Shown: positions 7,145 to 14,590 of the stretch, piece by piece
How the letters are laid out: the number at the start of each line of letters is the position of its first letter
How positions within the stretch are numbered: position 1 is the first letter of the stretch
Assembly (NCBI GenBank): GCA_035513995.1
Contig: DATKBL010000169.1
Location: 1 to 20,321, forward strand
DNA from: DASUTW01 sp035513995
GTDB taxonomy: Bacteria > Actinomycetota > UBA4738 > CALAEC01
Direction of reading: 5' to 3'
Length of the DNA stretch: 20,321 bases
The notes under the pieces: model-generated
The model's database searches: none
Told to the model about the DNA's origin: nothing
What the model saw: the letters and a program-made list of their open reading frames with translations, nothing else
Translations under genes and position numbers: made by a program

Positions 7145-7846
7145 TCAACCGACCGGTTCGGGCACGCCCTCGTCGTCGTCGGCGCAGTACTCGATGCCTC
7201 CGAACAGCCACCCGTCCCGGCCGTCGTCCCTGTAGTAGGCGACCGCCACAACCTGCCCCTCCCGCATGACGCGGAACATCGGGGAATCCGCGCCCGGGTA
7301 CCCCGCCCGCTCGACCATGTCGCCGGCGCTCCAATCGGGCATCTCTCCGGGCACTTCCTGCTTCGCAAGCTCGAGGGGATCGCCCTGGTACCCGATCGGG
7401 AGGTCGTCGAAGTAGTCCGGATGGGTGCCCTCGATGTCGTCACACTCCGGCCTGTCCGGAACCCACAGACCCTCCGGGTCCAAGACCTCGAGCTCCACCC
7501 ACGGGGAGTCTTCGTCGGGGTAGGCGCGCGAGCAGACGATCCGCCAGGATCCTGGGCCGTCGAGCGAGACGCCCCCCGACACACCGGGCGGAGCAACGTG
7601 CTGGTTGAGCGCGCTCGTGGGGCCCTCCTGCTTGTAGATGAAGAGCTCGCTGCCGGTCCTGTTGTCCACGCGGAGGTGCACGCCGTCGGCCTGGACGCGG
7701 ACCGCGGAAGTGTCGGTCCGCGTGCCCTCCTCGCAGATGATCTCCATCGTCCTGGGGGCGTCCTCTCCTCCTCCCATCAGCCGGCCGCACGCGACGAGCG
7801 TCGGGAGGAGCACCGTGGCGGCGAGGAGTCCTTGGAACCGTCGCAT
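7145..7846 (-). CDS. Predicted lipoprotein of unknown function
   Basis: 233 residues from an ATG at 7846; the frame is open further upstream, but this start puts a textbook lipoprotein signal at the N terminus (MRR, hydrophobic core, LVAC with Cys20). The mature part has a beta-rich segment (about 30-110: DGVHLRVDNRTGSE, then GSWRIVC), an acidic middle, and a C-terminal stretch with VVAVAYYRDD. Three further Cys (near 36, 104 and 133) and one near the C terminus could form disulfides. No family is recognised. It is anchored to the outer face of the membrane and lies between the DinB-like gene (41 bases upstream) and the repeat lipoprotein (24 bases downstream), so it is probably co-transcribed with both. 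Confidence 0.78.
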   Translation of the reverse strand: MRRFQGLLAATVLLPTLVACGRLMGGGEDAPRTMEIICEEGTRTDTSAVRVQADGVHLRVDNRTGSELFIYKQEGPTSALNQHVAPPGVSGGVSLDGPGSWRIVCSRAYPDEDSPWVELEVLDPEGLWVPDRPECDDIEGTHPDYFDDLPIGYQGDPLELAKQEVPGEMPDWSAGDMVERAGYPGADSPMFRVMREGQVVAVAYYRDDGRDGWLFGGIEYCADDDEGVPEPVG

Positions 7847-7887
7847 GCCTCTTGGACGGTCTGCCCCTCCAGAGGGTTCCCGCGCTC

Positions 7888-8415
7888 TCAGTCGGGGCGG
7901 TCGAGGAAGGGCAGGAACGCGCGCCAGGGGCCGACCTCCTGACGGTACCGCTTGGACATCACCTCGACGACGTGCCCCACGTGGCCCAGGTCGTGCGCGG
8001 CCCAGGTGGCGATCAGCTGCTCGAGCGTGACCGAGCCCAGCTCCGGGTGGGTGCCGCGCCTGGCCAGGGCCTCGTCGTCGAGGTCGAGCCCGTCGAGGTA
8101 CCTGAGGTTCTCGCTCCGCAGCCCGGCGAGCTCGGCCAGGAGCTCCTCGATCGGCCGCTCCGCCTCGTCCGCGCCGCCCTCCCGATCGAACGGGTCGAAG
8201 GGCCGCGACTCCCCCTCCTCGAGGATGATCCGGGCGCGGGGCACCCAGTCGGTCCGCTCGCCGTGGATCAGGTGGGTGAGGATCTTGGCCGGGGTCCAGG
8301 CCCCGGCCGGCGCCGCGTGGGTCCATCCGGCCGAGACTCCGCCGAGGAGCCGCTCCAGGACCTGGGGCGTGCGAGCCAGGACCTCACGCGCGTCGTCGAC
8401 CGAGAGACCGCTCAC
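7888..8415 (-). CDS. DinB-superfamily protein (metal-dependent hydrolase/transferase fold)
   Basis: 175 residues with a GTG start at 8415. The frame runs on to 8685, but the upstream part is antisense to the lipoprotein genes and unlike the family. The N-terminal helix (LARTPQVLERLLGGV), the WTPAKILTHLIHGE segment and the late AAHDLGHVGHVVEV helix match the DinB four-helix bundle. His in ILTHL and the two His of HDLGH would form the usual three-His metal site. Members include bacillithiol- or mycothiol-dependent transferases and damage-inducible proteins; the exact reaction cannot be told. It is cytosolic and has no signal peptide, unlike the lipoproteins on either side. Confidence 0.82.
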   Translation of the reverse strand: MSGLSVDDAREVLARTPQVLERLLGGVSAGWTHAAPAGAWTPAKILTHLIHGERTDWVPRARIILEEGESRPFDPFDREGGADEAERPIEELLAELAGLRSENLRYLDGLDLDDEALARRGTHPELGSVTLEQLIATWAAHDLGHVGHVVEVMSKRYRQEVGPWRAFLPFLDRPD

Positions 8416-8441
8416 GCCCCGAGCATAGCGGCCGGGGGACG

Positions 8442-8741
8442 CTACATCTCCTCCGGGGGCGGCTCGGGACGCAGGATCTCGACCGCCCGCTCCGCGACCT
8501 CCTCCACGGTGTCGTCGGGGGAGGCCTCTACGCACGCCTGAGCGATCGCGGCGACGAGATCCCCGCGGCCCGCCCCGATCTCGATGAGGGTCGCGTCGCG
8601 CTCCTCCAGGAACTCCACGTCGATCTCGATCGATACCTTCTGGATGCACTCGTCCCCCACCGTCTCGACCGGCTCGCCGCCGCACCCGGCCGCAAGGATC
8701 ACGAGCATCCCGAGCAGGAGAGCGCTCGCCTTCCCGCTCAT
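8442..8741 (-). CDS. Small predicted lipoprotein
   Basis: 99 residues. MSGKASALLLGMLVILAAGCGG is a lipoprotein signal with AAGC at Cys20. The mature part is about 80 residues, acidic, with two further Cys (in DECIQK and AQACVE) that could pair, and a Pro/Glu-rich end (PEPPPEEM). The ATG at 8741 overlaps the stop of the upstream DUF4333 gene as ATGA, showing translational coupling. The frame continues upstream, but that part is antisense-like GC-rich sequence inside its neighbour. No family is recognised. It probably works outside the membrane together with its coupled partner. Confidence 0.75.
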   Translation of the reverse strand: MSGKASALLLGMLVILAAGCGGEPVETVGDECIQKVSIEIDVEFLEERDATLIEIGAGRGDLVAAIAQACVEASPDDTVEEVAERAVEILRPEPPPEEM

Positions 8742-9019
8742 CCGGCGGAGGTCACCTCCCACTCGACCGAGCCCTCCTCGTCGGCCGTGGCCGTGATGGT
8801 GGCGGTCGAGCCGTCCTCGGCGGTCGCCAGGCACTCGAAGGTGGTCGTGCCCTCGATCTCCACCTCGGGCGGGCACTCGACCGACTCGGCCGTGACCCCT
8901 CCCTGCGCCTGCAGCTCCTGCGCGATCTGCTCCTCGAGCTCGGTCGTGTCGAGCGTCGTCCCCCCGCCGCACGCGGTCAGGCCGAGCGCCACCACCAGGG
9001 TCATCGTGATCCGTCGCAT
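8738..9019 (-). CDS. DUF4333 lipoprotein
   Basis: 93 residues. Signal MRRITMTLVVALGLTACGGG with lipidated Cys17. The mature domain matches DUF4333 of actinobacteria: a helix with LEEQIAQEL, then GVTAESVECP, a beta strand, TTFECLATAEDGSTA and a closing VEWEV strand. The two Cys (in VECPP and FECLA) are the usual disulfide pair. The ATG at 9019 has AAGGAGGAGG just upstream. Function is unknown for the family; homologues are surface or periplasmic proteins. It is the first gene of the ATGA-coupled lipoprotein pair, 40 bases downstream of DedA. Confidence 0.87.
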   Translation of the reverse strand: MRRITMTLVVALGLTACGGGTTLDTTELEEQIAQELQAQGGVTAESVECPPEVEIEGTTTFECLATAEDGSTATITATADEEGSVEWEVTSAG

Positions 9020-9059
9020 CGTTCCTCCTCCTTCGAGACGAGTGACAGTACCGATTCCG

Positions 9060-9689
9060 TCAGCCCTCTGTCGAGTCGCGGCGTCGCTTCCAGATCAGGT
9101 AGGCGCCCACGCCGAGCACGGCCAGCCCCACCATGGCCCAGCCGAAGTTCGTCAGGATGCGGTCGAGGAGCTCGATGTTGCGGCCGACGACGTAGCCGAG
9201 AACCCCGATCCCAACGGCCCAGACCACGACCGCCGGCACGTCGAAGAGCAGGAAGCGCGTGAACCTCATCCTGCCCATGCCCGCCACGAAGGGGATGAAG
9301 ACCCCGATCCCCGCGGCGAACCGGCCGATCGCCACCGCCTTGCCCCCGTGCCGATCGAAGAGCTCCTCGACGTCCTCGATGCGATGCTCGAAGCGATTGA
9401 GGAGGGGGAGGCGCCTCACGAGCGAGCGCCCGTACCGACGTCCGATCCAGAACCCGATCGACTCACCCACGATCGCCGCAAGGACGCCGAGCACGATGAC
9501 CAAGGTCAGGCTGAGCTGTCCGCGGGCCGCGAACAGCGCGCCGGCGGCCATCGTCATCTCTCCGGGCACGACGACGCCGATCAGGATCGATCTCTCGAGG
9601 AAGACGGCGGCCGTCACGATCGCGTAGCCCGTGAACCCCTCGAAGGCCGGCCCGATGAACTCGACGATCTCGGTGAGGATGGCGACCAT
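9060..9689 (-). CDS. DedA-family membrane protein
   Basis: 209 residues with about five hydrophobic segments. Typical DedA features are FLERSILIGVVVPGE near residues 30-45 and the FIPFVAGMGRMRFTRF region with its conserved Gly and Arg. A re-entrant loop and C-terminal helices follow, ending in the basic tail WKRRRDS. The family acts in the cytoplasmic membrane and is linked to lipid scrambling, including undecaprenyl phosphate recycling and membrane homeostasis. Its start follows the YihY stop directly (TGAATGG), so the two are one transcript. The specific substrate is not visible from the sequence. Confidence 0.93.
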   Translation of the reverse strand: MVAILTEIVEFIGPAFEGFTGYAIVTAAVFLERSILIGVVVPGEMTMAAGALFAARGQLSLTLVIVLGVLAAIVGESIGFWIGRRYGRSLVRRLPLLNRFEHRIEDVEELFDRHGGKAVAIGRFAAGIGVFIPFVAGMGRMRFTRFLLFDVPAVVVWAVGIGVLGYVVGRNIELLDRILTNFGWAMVGLAVLGVGAYLIWKRRRDSTEG

Positions 9690-10511
9690 TCAGCGCTCGG
9701 TCGCGCCCGCGTGGACCGCGAGCAGCACCGCGTTCGAGAGGAAGAGCCACACGCCTAGCAGGACCATCCCCGCGATCGTACTGCTCGCGTAGCTATCCTT
9801 GAAGTCGGCGCCGACGTTCAGGTACAGGACGAACAGCACGGACAGCACCGCGATCAGGGTGGCGGCCAGTACGGCCGCGCGCGCGAGCCGGCCCCAGGGG
9901 AGCCGATGGAGGGGGAAGATCCAGTAGATCACCGCGCTGCCCACGAAGGCCGCCGCGAACCCGAACACGAGGCCGAGCACGGGGCCGAGGATCGATGCGG
10001 TGATGCCGTCCTTCAGGAGCGTCGTGCCGAAGAACGCGGCGCCCAGGATGCCGAGGACGAACATCGGCAGGATCACCAGGATCGCCAGGCCGCGGCCGCG
10101 GAGGCCGCGCAGCTCATCGCGGCTTCCTCCGTCCAGGCGCTCGAAGCCCCGGGCCAGGGCTGAGCCGTAGGCGGTGGCCGGCCACAGGGCCGCCGCCACC
10201 GCCCCCACCCCGAGGCTGATCCCCTCCTGCGCCACCTGTCGGACGAGGGATCCGAGCCCCATCCCCGGCGGGGCTGCCTCCCGGACCTGCTGGGAGAGCT
10301 GCTGCACCCGCGATTCTCCCGCCAGCAGCCCGACGACCCACACCGAGACGATCAGGAGGGGCGCGAACGAGACGAGCGCGTAGAAGGCCAGCCCCGAGGC
10401 CGGCATCATCACGTCCTCGCCCCGGAGGCGGCCGATGAAGGACCCCACCGGCTTGGGCAGGCGCTCCTGCACGCGATCGATGAGATCGGAGAGGGAGGTC
10501 TGCTCGGCCAC
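9690..10511 (-). CDS. YihY/BrkB-family membrane protein
   Basis: 273 residues, GTG start preceded by GAGGGGGG. A cytosolic N-terminal helix is followed by the family's GEDVMMPASGLAFYALVSFAP-type entry, then at least six membrane helices. The N-terminal hydrophobic SGLAFYALVSFAPLLIV and the central Pro/Gly-containing helices are characteristic of UPF0761/YihY, once misnamed ribonuclease BN. The family is membrane-embedded with no settled biochemical function; a role in envelope lipid or alternate membrane transport has been proposed. It abuts the DedA gene and is divergent from tRNA-Leu. Confidence 0.9.
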   Translation of the reverse strand: MAEQTSLSDLIDRVQERLPKPVGSFIGRLRGEDVMMPASGLAFYALVSFAPLLIVSVWVVGLLAGESRVQQLSQQVREAAPPGMGLGSLVRQVAQEGISLGVGAVAAALWPATAYGSALARGFERLDGGSRDELRGLRGRGLAILVILPMFVLGILGAAFFGTTLLKDGITASILGPVLGLVFGFAAAFVGSAVIYWIFPLHRLPWGRLARAAVLAATLIAVLSVLFVLYLNVGADFKDSYASSTIAGMVLLGVWLFLSNAVLLAVHAGATER

Positions 10512-10564
10512 CCCCCTCGGATACCCTCGCCCCCCGGCCCGGAAACGGAGCGGGCGGCGAGACC

Positions 10565-10570
10565 TATACT
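10565..10570 (+). promoter_or_regulatory. -10 element of tRNA-Leu
   Basis: TATACT sits nine bases before the tRNA-Leu 5' end in the 67-base gap that separates it from the divergent YihY gene. The upstream GGAAAC at 10541 is at a possible -35 distance (18 bases) but does not match TTGACA. Confidence 0.6.
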
Positions 10571-10578
10571 TCGGGTGC

Positions 10579-10661
10579 GCGAGAGTGGCGGAACGGCAGA
10601 CGCGCCGGCTTTAGGAGCCGGTGGGCTCACGCCCGTGGGGGTTCGACTCCCCCCTCTCGCA
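10579..10661 (+). tRNA. tRNA-Leu (TAG)
   Basis: The 83-base class II cloverleaf has acceptor GCGAGAG/CTCTCGC and anticodon TAG at 10612-10614 in loop TTTAGGA, closed by CCGGC/GCCGG. The long variable arm is GGGC-TCAC-GCCC, the T arm is GGGGG TTCGACT CCCCC, and the discriminator is A10661. CCA is not encoded. Its 3' half (10627-10661) overlaps the end of the opposing GAF-like gene. Confidence 0.97.
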
Positions 10662-11523
10662 CCGCGCCGCCCTCGAGGAGCGCCGCGAGCGTCGCCTGAG
10701 CGGTGTCCCCGATCGTTCGCATCACGCGCTGGCAGAGCATGGTGAACCCGCGCGGCGACTCGAAGGAGTGGGCCACGACGAGCACACCCATGCCCCCGTC
10801 CTCCCCGAGGCGAACGGCGCAGCGAGCCACGAGGCCGTCCTCGAACGTGAGCGGGCGGTAGGGGAAGGCGCTCTCGGAGGTGTCCTGCTCGACGTAGAGA
10901 CCGTCGGAGAGGGCCTGGGCGAGCGGGAGGAGCGCCGCGGCGATCTCCTCCTCGCTGGCGGAGGGCCGCCATCCCTCGTCGGCGAGATGGAGGGTCATGG
11001 GGGGGCCGAACAGGAGCACGGCGCCGAACTCGCACGAGGTGGCGCGCGCCGCGGCGGTGGCGATCGCGCGCGCCGCCTCGTCCACCGACCCGGGGCGCAT
11101 CCGCGCGATCGCCAGCGCCGCCTGGGTGACCTCGAGGTCGTCGGCGAGCCGCTTCGCCACGGGGACCTCGTCCACCGACGAGGCGGCGAGCGTGGCCGCC
11201 TCGCGGACGAGATCCTCGGAAGCCTCGGCGGTCCCGGGCCCGCCGAAGACGACCAGGTACTCGCCGGTCGCGACACCCACCGCCTCGGTGGCCCAGTAGG
11301 GGCCGAAGACGCGCCGCGGCATCCCGTGCGAGACACGCGATATGCCGTGCTCCTCAATCTCCTCGAGCCAGCCCTCGGCCGTGGGATCGAGGTCGATGTT
11401 GCCGGCCCACCCCGCCCCCCGGCCGTGGCCGTCCACGTTCACCAGGCGCCGAACGGCCACGCGGTAGAGAACGAACAGGTCGGTGGCGCCGACCTTCGCC
11501 GCGATGTCCTGCATCCCGGTCAA
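10627..11523 (-). CDS. GAF-like sensor protein coupled to a histidine kinase
   Basis: 298 residues, no signal peptide, membrane helix or kinase domain. Residues about 10-130 and 150-290 each look like GAF-type alpha/beta sensory units; the second (FGAVLLFGPP, later GGMGVLVVAHSF and a closing helix) is clearer. The gene starts with TTG in a TTGA overlap with the kinase stop and has GAGG (11534-11537) ten bases upstream; an ATG at 11514 is an alternative. It most likely feeds a signal to the coupled kinase. The ligand is unknown. The last 11 residues (VREGGVEPPRA) come from reading the antisense strand of tRNA-Leu, where the stop lies, so the true end may be less conserved. Confidence 0.7.
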   Translation of the reverse strand: MTGMQDIAAKVGATDLFVLYRVAVRRLVNVDGHGRGAGWAGNIDLDPTAEGWLEEIEEHGISRVSHGMPRRVFGPYWATEAVGVATGEYLVVFGGPGTAEASEDLVREAATLAASSVDEVPVAKRLADDLEVTQAALAIARMRPGSVDEAARAIATAAARATSCEFGAVLLFGPPMTLHLADEGWRPSASEEEIAAALLPLAQALSDGLYVEQDTSESAFPYRPLTFEDGLVARCAVRLGEDGGMGVLVVAHSFESPRGFTMLCQRVMRTIGDTAQATLAALLEGGAVREGGVEPPRA

Positions 11524-12680
11524 GTTTCGTCAGCCTCACGCCACGGAAGGGCCAGCGAGAATCGGGTCCAGCCGCTCGCTCGGGCGTAGGAAACCTTCCC
11601 GCCAAGCTCCTCCGTCAGGTGGGCGACGGAGTGCAGGCCCAGGCCGGTCCCGTCGTCGCGCGTGGGATCGGTCACGTAGGGCGAGAACATCGCGGCGGCG
11701 ACCTCCGGCGCGACACCGGGACCCGCGTCGGCGACGGTGAAGGTGTAGGTGTCGCCCGTCCTGGCGCCGACCACCTGCACCTCGGTCCCGTCGGGCGCGT
11801 ACTTCAGCGCGTTGTCGACCAGGTTGAGCAGAGCTCGCTCGAGCCTCGACTCGTCGCAGAGGAACGGCGCGGGCTCGACGTCGATCGCGACCTCGCCGCC
11901 CCGAGCCGAGCGCGCCGCCCGGCACACGCGTCGGGCGACCAGCAGGGGGTCGACATGGGCCGCCCTCACCGGCACGTCGGGCCCGGCCGCGTGCCGCGCG
12001 AGGGTCTCGCCGATCATGCCGTTCAGCCGATGGGCCTGTGCGGCGATGACCTCGAGCAGCTCGGCCCGCTGCTCCGGGGTGAGCCCGGCCGGTCGATCGC
12101 GAAGCGTCTGGGCGGCGCCCAGGATCGACGTCAGCGGCGTCCGGAGGTCGTGCTGGAGCCCGGCCGAGAGAAGGGCCTGGTCCTGCCTCAGCCGCAGGAG
12201 CTCCTGCTCGAGGCTCTCCTGTCGCTCCATGACGGTCATGGTGGCCACGAGGAGGTCGAGGGGCCCGATCACGCGCCGGAGCACCTCGCGGTCGAGACCC
12301 CGGCCTCCGGCCGCCAGCACGACGAGCGCGCCGCCCAGCGGGAGCCGGTCCACCACGTGCACGCGGCGAGGCAGGCGGCTCCAGGGCTCGGGGAAGAAGC
12401 TGTCCTCGGAGACCGCGTCCTGCAGACAGCCCTGCAGGACCGCGGAGGTCTGCTCGTCGGCGGGCCCGGGAGGGCCGAGCTCGGGCGTGAGGGCTCCGGC
12501 CGAGGCGATCATCTCGGCGAGGCGGCCGGCCGAGCCCCCAAGCACATACGCCGCCACGAGCTCGGCGCCCATGGCGCGCGCCGTCACCGACAGGACGGCC
12601 GCGACCCCCGTGCGCGGCTGGCGGACTCCTCGGAGGGCGAGCGCGACGCCCTCTTCGAGCCCGAAAGATTCGTCACTCAC
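11520..12680 (-). CDS. Soluble sensor histidine kinase
   Basis: 386 residues, GTG start with GGGAGGCG upstream. There are no membrane helices. An N-terminal GAF-like sensory region (about 15-145) leads into a coiled helix (MERQESLEQELLRLRQ), then HisKA with His177 in LQHDLRTPLTSI, and HATPase_c with N-box NLVDN (286-290), G1 DAGPGV (318-323) and G2 GTGLGL (344-349). It is a complete, cytosolic, autophosphorylating kinase. No response regulator is encoded beside it; the only receiver in the window is over 7 kb away and coupled to another kinase. Its translational partner is the downstream GAF-like protein, which may extend its sensory input. Confidence 0.9.
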   Translation of the reverse strand: MSDESFGLEEGVALALRGVRQPRTGVAAVLSVTARAMGAELVAAYVLGGSAGRLAEMIASAGALTPELGPPGPADEQTSAVLQGCLQDAVSEDSFFPEPWSRLPRRVHVVDRLPLGGALVVLAAGGRGLDREVLRRVIGPLDLLVATMTVMERQESLEQELLRLRQDQALLSAGLQHDLRTPLTSILGAAQTLRDRPAGLTPEQRAELLEVIAAQAHRLNGMIGETLARHAAGPDVPVRAAHVDPLLVARRVCRAARSARGGEVAIDVEPAPFLCDESRLERALLNLVDNALKYAPDGTEVQVVGARTGDTYTFTVADAGPGVAPEVAAAMFSPYVTDPTRDDGTGLGLHSVAHLTEELGGKVSYARASGWTRFSLALPWREADET

Positions 12681-12709
12681 GCGGAACGCCTCCCTGAGCC
12701 CACCCCGGC

Positions 12710-12739
12710 GATATCGGCACGGCTCGCGCTCCCCTCAAA
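12710..12739 (-). promoter_or_regulatory. Possible promoter of the soluble kinase operon
   Basis: On the minus strand, TTTGAG (12734-12739) and GATATC (12710-12715) are separated by 18 bases, 29 bases before the kinase start. Both hexamers are weak matches to the sigma-70 consensus. Confidence 0.3.
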
Positions 12740-12747
12740 CGCTCGGA

Positions 12748-12761
12748 GCCGCCGAGGCGGC
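12748..12761 (-). terminator. GC hairpin after the SDR-like gene
   Basis: GCCGC-CGAG-GCGGC forms a stem-loop three bases after the SDR stop codon, followed on the minus strand by a short GTTTG. It may separate the sigma/SDR transcript from the kinase operon. No proper T tract is present. Confidence 0.35.
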
Positions 12762-12764
12762 GCG

Positions 12765-13622
12765 TCATCCGCGGATGGCCCATCCTATCGCCTCGCGCAA
12801 AGGCGTGGAAGAAACCCCGAACTCGGCCGCGGCGTCGGGGGCGTCGGCGCGCGCGTCCCGCGCCAAGAGGTCGAGGTAGTCCGCGGAGATGTCGTCCCCG
12901 AGGGCGCGGGACGCACGCCACCCGGGAGCCAGGTGGCGCGGACGGCGCCCCGCCCCGGCCACGAGCACGACGAGCTCGTCGGCCGTCACCACGTCCGGCC
13001 CCTCCAGGGCGAACGTGCCCGAGACGGCGCCGGCGCGGTCGTCGGCGGCCGCGAGCGCCCAGGCGACGTCGGCCGAGGCCACCGGCGCCAGCGAGCGAGG
13101 CCCCGGTCCGACGACGACGGGCGGACGGCGCGATGCAAGCGCCGCGACGTCCCGGAACCAGGGGCTGGCCGGGGCGACGAGCCGCGTGACGCGGACGATC
13201 GCGTGCTCGAGGCCCGAGTCGTGCACGAGGTCCTCCGCCTCGCCCTTGGCACGCAGGTAGGCGTTCTCCTCGCCCGGATCCGCACCGGTCGTCGACAGCA
13301 GCAGGACCCGCGCCACGCCCGCCCGCCTGGCGCCCTCGACCGTGCGCTCCACGGTTCGGAGGTTGGCCTCCTCGTAGGCCGCGGCGGTGGGCATGCGGAT
13401 CCCCCCGGCGAGGTGGCAGACCGTGTGCGCGTCGTGCAGGAGCATCGCGAGGGAGTCGGCATCGGGCGACCGGTCCACGGCGACCTTCGCGCCGAGCGCC
13501 CGCAGGCCGTCCGCCGATGCCCGCCGCCGGACCACGGCCCGGACCTCGGGGCCCCGGTCGACGAGCAGGGGGACGAGAGCGCGTCCCACCGAGCTCGAGG
13601 CGCCCACCACGACGACGGGCAC
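12765..13622 (-). CDS. Atypical SDR-family NAD(P)-binding protein
   Basis: 285 residues. The N terminus VVVVGASSSVGRALVP is a Rossmann dinucleotide fold with a GASSSVG glycine motif (7-13). Further on come CHLAGG, LLLSTTGADP, and YLRAKGEAED, which holds the Tyr-x3-Lys of extended/atypical SDRs. The C-terminal half is shorter than in sugar epimerases and resembles NmrA/complex-I-assembly type SDRs that bind NAD(P) but may not reduce substrate. The GTG start is four bases after the sigma-factor stop, so both are on one transcript. Substrate unknown. Confidence 0.83.
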   Translation of the reverse strand: MPVVVVGASSSVGRALVPLLVDRGPEVRAVVRRRASADGLRALGAKVAVDRSPDADSLAMLLHDAHTVCHLAGGIRMPTAAAYEEANLRTVERTVEGARRAGVARVLLLSTTGADPGEENAYLRAKGEAEDLVHDSGLEHAIVRVTRLVAPASPWFRDVAALASRRPPVVVGPGPRSLAPVASADVAWALAAADDRAGAVSGTFALEGPDVVTADELVVLVAGAGRRPRHLAPGWRASRALGDDISADYLDLLARDARADAPDAAAEFGVSSTPLREAIGWAIRG

Positions 13623-13626
13623 CGAG

Positions 13627-14547
13627 CTACCAGATCTCTTCCAGCAGGTCGGATTCCCGCAGCTTGCCCAGCGCCTGACGCTCGACCTTCCGCACGGTCT
13701 CGGCCGAGACGCCGACCAGCTCGGCCACCTCCCGGAGGCTCATCGAGCGGCCGTTCCCGAGCCCGTACCGGAGCGAGACGACCTCCTGCTCCATCGGCTC
13801 GAGCGCGGTGTCCACCGCCTGCCCGATCTCCTCGCGCAGGAGGGTGTCCTCGACCGCGTCGAGAGGGCTCTCCAGCTCGACCTGCGCCACGAGGTCGCCG
13901 AGCTCCGCGTCCTCCCCCACCGGCTCCTGAAGCGAGCGCGGCTCCTTCCGCACCGCCGCCTCCAGGTCGTCGAGCATCTCGACGGGCACGCCCGCGGCCC
14001 GCGAGAGCTCCTCGGGCGTGGGGTCCCTCCCGGTCTGCTGCATGAGGCGCTCGCGCGTCTTCCGGATCTTCCGGATCCGCTCGTGGACGTGGACCGGGAT
14101 GCGGATCTGGCGCCCGCGATCGGCGATCGCGCGGGTGATCGCCTGGCGGATCCACCAGGTCGCGTAGGTCGAGAACTTGAACCCGCGACGCCAGTCGAAG
14201 AGCTCGATCGCGCGCATCAGGCCGATGTTGCCATCCTGGATCAGGTCGAGGAGGGGGAGCCCCTGGCCCTGGTACTTCTTGGCGATCGAGACAACCAGTC
14301 GCAGGTTGGCCAGGATGAAGCGCTTCCTGGACCGCTCGGCCTGCCGGATGTCGGACGCCAGCTTCGCCTTGGTCTTCTCGGAGCGGATCCGGCCGGCGGC
14401 CAGCCGTTGCTCGGCCTCGTTGCCGCGCTCGAGGGACATGGCGAGCTCGACCTCCTCCTCCTTCGTGAGGAGCGGCTCGCGGGCCGCCGCCTCGAGGTAG
14501 AGGCGGAGGTCGTCGACGTCACCCGAATGGAGCTCCTGCTTCGCCAT
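13627..14547 (-). CDS. RNA polymerase sigma-70 factor, group 2 (SigB/HrdB-like)
   Basis: 306 residues. Region 1.2 DDLRLYLEAAAREPLLT (12-28) is followed by a short non-conserved stretch, region 2 with LANLRLVVSIAKKYQGQG (79-96) and DLIQDGNIGLMRAIELFDW (101-119), the region 2.3/2.4 helix FSTYATWWIRQAITRAI, then region 3 with IPVHVHERIRKI (150-161) and region 4 (about 240-300). Region 1.1 is absent, which fits a non-primary group 2 sigma, although short primary factors exist. Region 2.4 is canonical, predicting recognition of TATAAT-like -10 boxes. The region 4.2 recognition helix reads SAETVRKVE where primary factors have TRERIRQIE. The gene is followed by the SDR gene after four bases. Confidence 0.92.
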   Translation of the reverse strand: MAKQELHSGDVDDLRLYLEAAAREPLLTKEEEVELAMSLERGNEAEQRLAAGRIRSEKTKAKLASDIRQAERSRKRFILANLRLVVSIAKKYQGQGLPLLDLIQDGNIGLMRAIELFDWRRGFKFSTYATWWIRQAITRAIADRGRQIRIPVHVHERIRKIRKTRERLMQQTGRDPTPEELSRAAGVPVEMLDDLEAAVRKEPRSLQEPVGEDAELGDLVAQVELESPLDAVEDTLLREEIGQAVDTALEPMEQEVVSLRYGLGNGRSMSLREVAELVGVSAETVRKVERQALGKLRESDLLEEIW

Positions 14548-14590
14548 ACGGCTCTCAGGCCAATCCTAGCGCCGCCCGAGGCCGCAGGTC

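Noticed and set aside
7145..8326. Fusion of the DinB-like region with the 7145-7846 lipoprotein in one frame
   Set aside because: The DinB protein is encoded in a different frame (7888-8415), and the lipoprotein has a clear signal peptide at 7846.
10541..10570. GGAAAC and the tRNA-Leu -10 considered as an ECF-sigma promoter
   Set aside because: The -10 is TATACT, a housekeeping type, and lacks the CGTC-type ECF -10; the GGAAAC match is likely chance.
11619..14045. Plus-strand open frame of about 800 codons over the soluble kinase, SDR and sigma genes
   Set aside because: No domain; all three opposite-strand genes are intact with recognisable motifs.
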